From contig CAJTSV010000043.1 in NCBI GenBank assembly GCA_910579075.1, positions 1 through 27,247 on the forward strand: a stretch of 27,247 nt of DNA. The letters are read 5' to 3'. Source of the DNA: an uncultured Eubacterium sp. Its GTDB lineage: Bacteria > Bacillota > Clostridia > Lachnospirales > Lachnospiraceae. Numbering within the stretch: the first letter of the stretch is position 1; each line of letters begins with the position of its first letter. Below, one piece after another: positions 20,771 through 27,247 of this stretch. Position numbers and translations under genes: made by a program. A model generated the notes under the pieces. The model was not told where the DNA came from. It saw nothing but the letters and a program-made list of their open reading frames with translations, and did no database searches.

Positions 20771-22843
20771 CTAAGATCTCGTTCTTACTTCCTGGACTGT
20801 CGGCGCCCCGTTCCCTTGAATTTTAAAGCTACCCATCTGTACGGCAAGCTCTTCTGCTGAAGCTGTCAGGTCTTCGGATTCCTTTGCCACAGTTTCACTG
20901 TTTGCGATCAGACTGTTTGCCTGCTTCACCAAAATATCAGAAGAATCCAGAATCTGCTGCGAGCTTGCCGCCTGCTCCTCAGATATAGCTGCGACATCCA
21001 CTGCCACACTTTCTACATGAATCACCTTCTGTATCATGTCATGCACCAGCCCATTTACTGCCGCAATATTCTCAAAAATCATGTCAAATGTCTTCGCAGC
21101 ATTTTGAATCAGCACGCTGCTGCTGTTAATATTTTTCACACTATCATCTGCCTGAATGACAACATCCCCGATCGACGACTTAATTTCCATAACCAGCTTG
21201 TCAATATTCTGCACAGAGCCAACGCTTGTCTGTGCCAGCTTGCCGATTTCTGATGCCACCACAGCGAATCCTCTTCCTGCATCTCCCGCACGGGCTGCTT
21301 CAATGGAGGCATTCAGTGACAGCAGGTTTGTTTCTTCCGCGATATTTCCAATGACCTTTGTGATATTTGTGATCTCTTCCGACGCTTTGTCAACTTCATC
21401 GATCGCAGACTGTAATTTTTCCACAGACTGATGGATATTCTGCATGGCTTCGCTTACTTCCTGCATCGCCTGCATACCTTTTTGAGATACGTCGACCGTT
21501 TCGAGCATTTTACTGTTTACGCCGTCGCCGTCTTCTTTTGTTTCCGCAACTACCCCTGCCAGCGTCGTTGCGCTTTCCGCAATTCCACCGACGGATAAGG
21601 ACAGGCACTCGATGGTTTTATTCAGTTCCTTCATCGACTCATTTTGTATTTTAGATGCCGAAAACATCTGCCCGGATACATCCCGGCTGCTGTCCGCCTG
21701 ACCGCGCAGTGTGTCAGAAACACCGTTGATCGAAGAAATCATACTGCGCATTGCCTCAATAAACTTCTCCACACACTTCCCCATAGCCCCGATTTCATCA
21801 TTGCTCTTCGTATAGCTGCGGACGGTAAAATCTCCATCCGTCATACGCTTTATGACTTCTGTCAATTTTTTTACCGGCCTAATAAAAATATGTACTATTC
21901 GTTCCATTAATACGGTCAGGATCAGCACCGATACCAGACCAAATAGAACCATGATATTGCGGACACGGTCTAAGTCCTGATAAACCATCTTGGACGGAAT
22001 ATAGGATACGAGCAGCCAATCTGTTCCTTCTACTTCTTCAAACACCGAAATATTTCCGCAGATTTCCGCCATATCCGTCTCATCGGATGTAATTCTTTTT
22101 GATATTTCCTGCATGAACTCATCATCCAGTTCATTAATCTTTTTAGAAATTATGCTTGTGTCCCGACATGCCAGAATCGTATCATCCTTGCGGTTTACTA
22201 AAAATGACTCAGCACCCTCCATCTCTACAAAGCTGTTTACGTAAATACTGACAACATCTAAAGACAGCTCCGCCGAAAGCACGAATACGTCGTTCGAGCT
22301 GCTGCGCAGCATACCACAGGCGCTGATGACCTGATCGCCATTTTTATTCGTGTAGGCATCGGTAAATCCCATGTTCACCCTTGTAAGGCCATCCCGGAAC
22401 CATTCCTGCAGCGTGATGCCTGATTCCTGGGATTGATCTGCCGCACTCTCCGGCTCTGCAGCTTTCTCTGATTCCTCCTCTCCACCCGACGACTGATGCA
22501 GCCTGCCCTGTGTATCTGCCAGACAAATCCCATTCGGATAATTGCTGTCAAAATTATAATAGGCATCCAAATAAGCCTGCATCTGCTCCTTATCAAACTC
22601 CATCCGCTCAAGCGCCTGCTTTTCCACCTGAAAAGATGTCAGATTTCGATCCAGCCACGCTTCGATCTTAGCAGCCTGCCCTTTTACAGACGTTTCCAAC
22701 AGCTCGTGCGCATTCTGCTCGATCACATCTTTGGATACACTGTAAGACAGCCCGGTGAGCACTACGATAATCACAATGACTACAGGAAGTATGATGCTCA
22801 AAAGCTTCGTCTTTATAGAAATAAATCTTTTTCCTTTTTTCAT
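20771..22843 (-). CDS. Methyl-accepting chemotaxis protein
   Basis: A 690-residue chemoreceptor. A first membrane helix (about 13-35) and a second (about 297-318) bracket an extracellular dCache-like sensor of about 260 residues. The sensor contains an unusual acidic low-complexity insert (about 120-142, GGEEESEKAAEPESAAD). HAMP follows (about 320-372, starting IRPVKKLTEV), then a long coiled-coil signalling domain. Its hairpin tip, EETNLLSLNASIEAARAGDA (about 503-522) with GRGFAVVA next, is the CheA/CheW contact region. AAGGGG precedes the ATG. It lies between a lone sugar-binding lipoprotein gene and the GH94/GH16 operon on the same strand, so it probably senses glucan oligosaccharides, directly or through that lipoprotein. 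The organism should therefore be motile. Confidence 0.92.
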   Translation of the reverse strand: MKKGKRFISIKTKLLSIILPVVIVIIVVLTGLSYSVSKDVIEQNAHELLETSVKGQAAKIEAWLDRNLTSFQVEKQALERMEFDKEQMQAYLDAYYNFDSNYPNGICLADTQGRLHQSSGGEEESEKAAEPESAADQSQESGITLQEWFRDGLTRVNMGFTDAYTNKNGDQVISACGMLRSSSNDVFVLSAELSLDVVSIYVNSFVEMEGAESFLVNRKDDTILACRDTSIISKKINELDDEFMQEISKRITSDETDMAEICGNISVFEEVEGTDWLLVSYIPSKMVYQDLDRVRNIMVLFGLVSVLILTVLMERIVHIFIRPVKKLTEVIKRMTDGDFTVRSYTKSNDEIGAMGKCVEKFIEAMRSMISSINGVSDTLRGQADSSRDVSGQMFSASKIQNESMKELNKTIECLSLSVGGIAESATTLAGVVAETKEDGDGVNSKMLETVDVSQKGMQAMQEVSEAMQNIHQSVEKLQSAIDEVDKASEEITNITKVIGNIAEETNLLSLNASIEAARAGDAGRGFAVVASEIGKLAQTSVGSVQNIDKLVMEIKSSIGDVVIQADDSVKNINSSSVLIQNAAKTFDMIFENIAAVNGLVHDMIQKVIHVESVAVDVAAISEEQAASSQQILDSSDILVKQANSLIANSETVAKESEDLTASAEELAVQMGSFKIQGNGAPTVQEVRTRS

Positions 22844-22879
22844 CAGTATTATCCCCTTCCAATACTTTTAAATATGGCA

Positions 22880-22977
22880 CAGACTGTTATTGATACTGTG
22901 ACACATTGGCGGCATCTACTACTTTTAATTATAACGCAGACTCTTATTGATACTGTGACACATTGGCAGCATCTACT
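22880..22977. repeat. Direct duplication of the 3' end of the binding-lipoprotein gene
   Basis: Two 41-bp copies (22880-22920 and 22937-22977) differ at only 2 positions and are 57 bp apart. The right copy encodes the authentic C-terminus KVDAANVSQYQ and stop of the lipoprotein. The left copy lies in the intergenic region and repeats it after the stop. The TATAAT on the minus strand at 22933-22928, in the segment between them, could serve the chemoreceptor gene, but its -35 is poor. Confidence 0.75.
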
Positions 22978-23912
22978 TTTTCAAAAGGCAGCAGAATGTA
23001 TTTGCCGTCTTCAGACGCGCAATCGATTTCCGATACAGACTCCCCGCCTGAAAGTTTCACTGCTGCCTCAACCGCAGCGGCTATCTGGCTGGACATCGGC
23101 TGGTACACTGTAAAATCCATCCTGCCATCAACGATTCCCTGGCACCCGCCCTCGGAAGCATCCACGCCCAAAAACAATACCGAATCCATATCGTATCCCG
23201 CTTCTTCAAAAGCTTCCGCTGCGCCAAGCGCCATGTCATCGTTGTTAGCTGCTACGCAGTCAACGGGACTGCCTGTCTTCAAAAACATTTCCATGAACTC
23301 CTTCGCAGTGTCCGAGCTCCAGCCTGCGTAATCTTCAAAGACATAATTAATTTTTTTTCCGCTAGCCTTCAAGGTCTTTTTCAGCCCGTTTGTCCTGCCT
23401 GCGGCCCCGGAAGCATCTCTTGGGCCTTTTAATATTGCCACATTGATTTCATCCCTGCCTGCATACTGCTGTAATATGTACTCTGCCTGATACTGCCCCG
23501 CCATATACTCATCAGATGCTACATAGATATACCTGTCTTTTTCCAACTGGCTGTCGTCCGGCGCGTTATTGATAAATACAATCGGCGTATCTTTGGCAGC
23601 TGCTTTCAGCTCGGAGACGATATCCGCAGAAACCGGCCCGCATAAAATTACACTGCTGCCCTCGGCGGCAGACTTGATCTGCGCAGCCTGTGTCTCTATA
23701 GATTTCTCCGCGTATCCTACTTCAAAATCAGCCCCCTGTTTTTGTGCCTGCTCCTTGAGCTGATCTGCCCATCCTTCGTAATAATCTCCGCTTTCTATTG
23801 CCGCATAATAAATGTTTACGCGGCCATTTGATACGCTTTTGCTCTGGCACCCGCTTAAAAACATAACAGCCATTACTGATGCCATAAACACTGCTTTTGT
23901 TTTTTTCATCAT
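22944..23912 (-). CDS. Periplasmic-binding-protein-like sugar lipoprotein (type 1, no cognate transporter)
   Basis: The start is at the ATG pair 23912/23909 preceded by GGAGG; the longer upstream frame lacks a site. The 322-residue protein has a lipoprotein signal ending LSGC (Cys22 from the first ATG). A type 1 periplasmic-binding fold of the ribose/galactose class (Peripla_BP_4) follows, with AAEGSSVILCGPVSAD, NNAPDDSQLEKDRYIYVASDEYMAG, CVAANNDDMALGAAEAF and GVDASEGGCQGIVDGRMDFTV as typical blocks. Such proteins bind sugars outside the membrane. No ATPase or permease of the CUT2 type is nearby, and the next gene is the chemoreceptor, so a sensory role is a reasonable inference. Its last 11 codons are duplicated just downstream. 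Confidence 0.85.
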   Translation of the reverse strand: MMKKTKAVFMASVMAVMFLSGCQSKSVSNGRVNIYYAAIESGDYYEGWADQLKEQAQKQGADFEVGYAEKSIETQAAQIKSAAEGSSVILCGPVSADIVSELKAAAKDTPIVFINNAPDDSQLEKDRYIYVASDEYMAGQYQAEYILQQYAGRDEINVAILKGPRDASGAAGRTNGLKKTLKASGKKINYVFEDYAGWSSDTAKEFMEMFLKTGSPVDCVAANNDDMALGAAEAFEEAGYDMDSVLFLGVDASEGGCQGIVDGRMDFTVYQPMSSQIAAAVEAAVKLSGGESVSEIDCASEDGKYILLPFEKVDAANVSQYQ

Positions 23913-23964
23913 AGCAACCTCCATTCTCCTTGTGCTTTTGATATCACATGCAGCTTTCCAAATC

Positions 23965-23997
23965 ATTTCACGCTTTCCAACAGATGCCAAAATTATA
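23965..23997 (-). promoter_or_regulatory. Possible promoter and catabolite-type site of the lipoprotein gene
   Basis: On the minus strand a -10 TATAAT is at 23997-23992 with no clear -35. Just downstream, TGGAAAGCGTGAAAT (23979-23965) matches about 12 of 15 positions of the Gram-positive cre consensus. A cre site after the start point would allow CcpA repression. The match is imperfect, so this is tentative. Confidence 0.3.
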
Positions 23998-24112
23998 TCT
24001 GAATTACGATTCCTTAATATATAAAAACTGTTTTAAAAATATAAAATTCATGTCATTATTTTATCAGCCTTAAAAACCATGGGCTTTGCCCCATGCATCC
24101 ATGATTAAGCAA

Positions 24113-24162
24113 AAAAATACGAGATTGAGACAGCCTGTCAGCTTTCAGAATCCCGTATTTTT
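24113..24162. terminator. Bidirectional terminator at right end of the island
   Basis: AAAAATACG (24113-24121) pairs with CGTATTTTT (24154-24162), with inner GATT/AATC and GACAG/CTGTC pairings. Flanking A and T runs allow function on both strands. It lies upstream of the lipoprotein gene and insulates the island from the IS side. Confidence 0.65.
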
Positions 24163-24210
24163 ATTATTTTTCAATTCTTATTTTTATTTTTTTGATTAAA
24201 TATGTACTCA

Positions 24211-24249
24211 TCCGGCTCATTGAAAGTTCGCCTTTGGCGAAGAGCCGGA
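24211..24249. other. Two-step perfect hairpin
   Basis: TCCGGCTC pairs with GAGCCGGA and, inside it, TTCGCC with GGCGAA. An 8-nt bulge lies on one side only. No T run follows. A second perfect hairpin, GTACTTTGCA with TGCAAAGTAC (24281-24305), lies 30 bp further on. The 550 bp between 23913 and 24464 hold no gene, only these structures, the terminator and the IS end. Confidence 0.5.
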
Positions 24250-24342
24250 TTCCCTCTTGGCATAATTTATACGTCCTTACGTACTTTGCAGTAAATGCAA
24301 AGTACCGGGCTGAACTGCTATAGGCTATTCTTTGATTAGAAA

Positions 24343-24359
24343 CAGCTCTGACGATTAAA
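24343..24359 (+). repeat. Left terminal inverted repeat of the IS
   Basis: CAGCTCTGACGATTAAA matches the inverted repeat at 4173-4189 at 16 of 17 positions. It is 105 bp upstream of the transposase ATG, a normal distance for an IS left end. Confidence 0.7.
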
Positions 24360-24369
24360 AATTTTTCGC

Positions 24370-24464
24370 AAAAAAACCTCCCATTTTATGGGAAAACAGG
24401 CGATAATATAATTAACAACAAACTATTTTTTCGCACATTCCACATAAAGAAGGGAGGTTTTTTT
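24370..24464 (+). promoter_or_regulatory. Hairpin sequestering the transposase ribosome-binding site
   Basis: AAAAAAACCTCCC (24370-24382) is a perfect 13-bp inverted repeat of GGGAGGTTTTTTT (24452-24464), which contains the GGGAGG ribosome-binding site and abuts the ATG at 24465. A transcript entering from outside would contain both arms, hiding the site and possibly terminating at the T run. A transcript starting inside (for example from TATAAT-like DNA near 24405) would not. This is a typical safeguard against read-through activation of an IS. Confidence 0.6.
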
Positions 24465-24714
24465 ATGAAAACAAAGCTGAAAGTGACACGGAAAGAAACA
24501 CGCAGACATATGGAACAGTTTCATCTTGCAGTAGAACTTGTCAAAGTTATAAACCATTTTTTCCTGACCTGATCCATCTGTTAAAACAGACACAAGACCC
24601 CAGAAACCAGGGTTATATTACCTATCCCAATGTCATACTTCTAATGACCCGCATCCTTTCTTCTATATTCTATATCAGCAGCATGAGAAAAACAAGCCAG
24701 AAATTTAATTCTGA
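24465..24714 (+). pseudogene. DDE transposase, N-terminal fragment with frameshift
   Basis: The ATG follows GGGAGG. The first 33 codons read MKTKLKVTRKETRRHMEQF onwards to INHFF, then a stop at 24570 in the original frame. One extra T in the run at 24557-24562 restores the frame: PDLIHLLKQTQDPRNQGYI, ILLMTRILSSIFYISSMRKT, KFNSDVAF. These match the expected N-terminal region of the transposase family whose C-terminal part is at 3025-4014. Homology stops near 24714, where an ICE helicase frame begins. The roughly 50-60 residues linking the two fragments are absent from the window. The T6 tract could be a decay mutation or a slippery site, but the gene is truncated either way. Confidence 0.7.
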
Positions 24715-27225
24715 TGTAGCCTTTACAATGAAAAGTTTAATGCGACAAGGCCGCGCGAATACGACGGAAGCCATATCGTATTTTCTGGTATCAATCCTGC
24801 AATTAAACTGCAGCCGCACCAGTTAAACGCCATCGCCCATGTACTGTATGGCGGCAACACGCTCCTTGCACACGAAGTTGGAGCCGGCAAGACGTTCGAG
24901 ATGATTGCTGCCGCTATGGAGAGTAAACGCCTGGGGCTTTGCACAAAATCCATCGTCGTAGTTCCAAACCACTTAACAGAGCAAACGGCAGCGGAATGGC
25001 TGCGCCTGTACCCTGCAGCAAATATTCTCGTCACTACCAAAAAGGATTTTGAAACTGCAAACAGAAAGAAATTCTGCGCCAGGATTGCAACCAGCGACAT
25101 CGACGCCGTTATCATCGGGCATAGTCAGTTTGAACGTATCCCAATCAGCAGGGAACGACAGGAAAGGTTGATTGAATCACAAATCGACGAAATCACAGAA
25201 GGTATCGCAGAAGTAAAAGCCAGCGGCGGGGAACGTTTCACCGTAAAGCAGTTAGAGCGCACCAAGAAAAGCCTGGAAGAACGTCTGGAAAAATTACAGG
25301 CAAATAACCGCAAGGATGACGTCGTGACGTTTGAGGAACTGGGCGTAGACATGATGTTTGTGGACGAGTCGGACAACTATAAGAACTTGTTCCTGTATAC
25401 AAAAATGCGTAATGTTGCCGGCCTTTCCACTTCTGACGCACAGAAATCCTCTGATATGTTCGCCAAGTGCCAGTATCTGGATGAAATCACAGGCGGTAGA
25501 GGTATCGTGTTCGCCACGGGAACCCCAATCAGCAACAGTATCACCGAGATGTATACTGTGCAAAGATACCTGCAATACAACCGCTTACAGGAGCTTGGTT
25601 TGGTTCACTTTGACACATGGGCTTCGACCTTTGGAGAAACGACCACAGCGCTGGAGCTTGCCCCGGAAGGAACCGGATACCGTGCCAGAACCCGCTTCGC
25701 CAAGTTCTTCAACCTTCCTGAGCTGATGCAGGTTTTCAAGGAAGTGGCGGACATCAAGACTGCCGACCAGTTGAATCTTCCAACACCAGAGGTGGAGTAC
25801 CATAATATCGTGTCCGAGCCGACACAGCACCAACAGGAAATGGTGAAGGAGCTGTCAAAACGTGCGGAAAAGGTACACAGCGGTCTCGACTCACATATCG
25901 ACAACATGTTAAAGATAACGTCCGACGGACGCAAGCTGGGGCTTGACCAGCGTATCATCAACCCACTGCTCCCGGACGAGCCAAGCACGAAGGTTAATAT
26001 GTGTGTCGCAAACGTGCTGAAACACTGGCGTGAAGGCGATTCTGAAAAGCTTACACAACTGATTTTCTGTGACGTTTCCACGCCGTCTGCAGGCACATCC
26101 GAAGAAGGAACAGGTTTCGTAAACGTGTATGACGATATCCGCAAAAAGCTCATTGCTGGCGGTATGAAGCCGGAGCAGGTTGTCTTTATACACGAAGCCA
26201 AAACAGACATCCAGAAAAAAGAGCTGTTCGCAAAAGTACGCAGCGGGCAGGTGCGTGTCCTGATTGGCAGCACGCAAAAGATGGGCGCTGGGACCAACGT
26301 GCAAGACAGGCTTATTGCGTCGCACGATCTGGAGGCACCTTGGAGGCCGCGGGATCTGATTCAGCGCTCCGGGCGAATCGTGCGGCGTGGGAATCAGAAT
26401 GAAAAGGTACATATCTATAGATACGTCACTAACGGAACCTTCGATGCATACCTGTGGCAGACTTTGGAAAATAAACAAAAATTCATCTCACAGATTATGA
26501 CCAGCAAATCCCCGGTGCGTAGCTGTGAAGACGTTGACGAAAGCGTATTATCCTTTGCAGAGGTCAAAGCTTTATGTGCAGGCGATCCCCGGATTAAAGA
26601 GCGTATGGATCTGGATCTTGACGTATCCCGCCTTAAAATCCTTAAAGCCAATTATAACAGCAACCAGTACCAGATGGAAGATAATATTTTAAAATATTTT
26701 CCGGAGCAGATACAGGAAGCACAGGGCTATATCGCGGGCCTGCAATCTGATATCCAGACCTTACAGCAGCACCCACACCCGGCAGATGGATTTGCAGGTA
26801 TGGAGATACAAGGCACAACCTACACCGACAAAGCGGAGGCCGGTACTGCACTTCTGGATGCCTGTCAGGAAATCACCGAAACAGAGCCAGTCAATATAGG
26901 CAGCTACAGAGGCTTCTCCTTATCCGTGAAGTTCAGTAGCTTTACCCATAAATTAACCCTGAAAGGTGCTGTCTCCTACAAAGTCGAGCTTGGAGAAGAT
27001 GCGCGCGGCAGTATCACCCGTATTGACAACGCCCTTACAAAGCTTCCGGAAAATCTGGAGAGCTGGCAAACCGATCTGTCTAACCTGTTCCAGCAGCAGG
27101 AAGCAGCAAAAGCAGAAGTCGGCAAACCGTTTCCGCAGGAAGAAGAACTGCGCTTAAAATCCGCACGTCTGGCAGAACTGGATGCGGAGTTAAACATCGG
27201 CGGGAAACAGCCAGAAACAGCATAA
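24715..27225 (+). pseudogene. ICE-type SNF2-like helicase, C-terminal part (5'-truncated)
   Basis: The frame is open from 24715 and is recognisably helicase from LYNEKFNATRPREYDGSHI (24721). It has 836 codons in the window and ends at 27225. It contains Walker A GAGKT (24880), a DEAD/DEAH-like VDESD (about 25360), GIVFATGTPISNS (motif III region) and the C-terminal helicase block GAGTNVQDRL with RSGRIVRRGNQNEKV. The tail has SKSPVRSCEDVDE and PFPQEEELRLKSARLAEL. This is the C-terminal portion of the very large methylase/helicase protein typical of Tn1549-like conjugative elements of gut Firmicutes, which is normally more than 2,000 residues long. Its upstream part was replaced by the transposase fragment. 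ATG 24901 is only an internal Met. The DNA after the stop is too short to annotate. Confidence 0.85.
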
Positions 27226-27247
27226 CCATGTGCATGGGAAGTGGCGG

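Noticed and set aside
23913..23990. Upstream extension of the lipoprotein frame by 26 codons
   Set aside because: It would precede the lipoprotein signal and has no ribosome-binding site. The ATG pair at 23912/23909 follows GGAGG.

Overview
The window looks like a chromosomal segment of a gut Clostridia, most likely Lachnospiraceae. The reasons are moderate GC, strong AGGAGG ribosome-binding sites, Lys/Arg-led lipoprotein signals, a domain-permuted GH3 enzyme of the type known from Ruminococcus, a CUT1 sugar transporter without its own ATPase, and fragments of a Tn1549-like conjugative element. The taxon is inferred from gene content; no rRNA gene or other marker is present.

Layout. (1) 1-3020 is accessory DNA. 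It holds the start of a minus-strand IS4-type transposase at the edge, then five small plus-strand genes of unknown function, a 132-nt near-continuous RNA-like hairpin (1405-1536), two GC-rich hairpins, a 26-bp AT palindrome and four tandem 21-bp iteron-like repeats. (2) 3025-4189 is the 3' part of a second transposase with its right terminal inverted repeat. (3) 4207-23912 is a beta-glucan sensing and utilisation island: a YesL-like membrane protein, a permuted GH3 beta-glucosidase, two CUT1 permeases, a family 1 sugar-binding lipoprotein, an 804-residue GH94 phosphorylase, a divergent AraC regulator, a secreted GH16 glucanase with Ig-like and CBM-like domains, a 900-residue GH94 phosphorylase, a chemoreceptor, and a second, periplasmic-binding-type lipoprotein without a transporter. 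(4) 24343-24714 is the 5' part of a transposase of the same family as (2), with its left terminal inverted repeat. (5) 24715-27225 is the C-terminal part of an ICE-type SNF2-like helicase.

How it works together (inference). GH16 cuts beta-1,3 or mixed-linkage glucan outside the cell. The lipoprotein and two permeases import the oligosaccharides, probably powered by a shared ATPase encoded elsewhere. GH3 hydrolyses them and the two GH94 enzymes phosphorolyse them to glucose 1-phosphate. The AraC protein probably controls the locus: the promoters of the binding-protein gene and the 804-aa GH94 gene share an upstream element (core CATGATTTTGA) at exactly the same distance from the -10 box. In the GH94/araC intergenic region this element also lies inside the araC promoter. 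The lone binding lipoprotein and the chemoreceptor may form a chemotaxis input.

The most striking structural signal is that the 20-kb island lies between two halves of the same transposase type in 'wrong' order (3' half on the left, 5' half on the right, same orientation). Their outer ends are fused to conjugative-element genes. This points to IS-mediated or circular-intermediate capture of the island by a conjugative element. Other signals are a possible switchable leader upstream of the 804-aa GH94 gene, related palindromic elements at both convergent gene junctions, and tandem duplications at both ends of the chemoreceptor gene.
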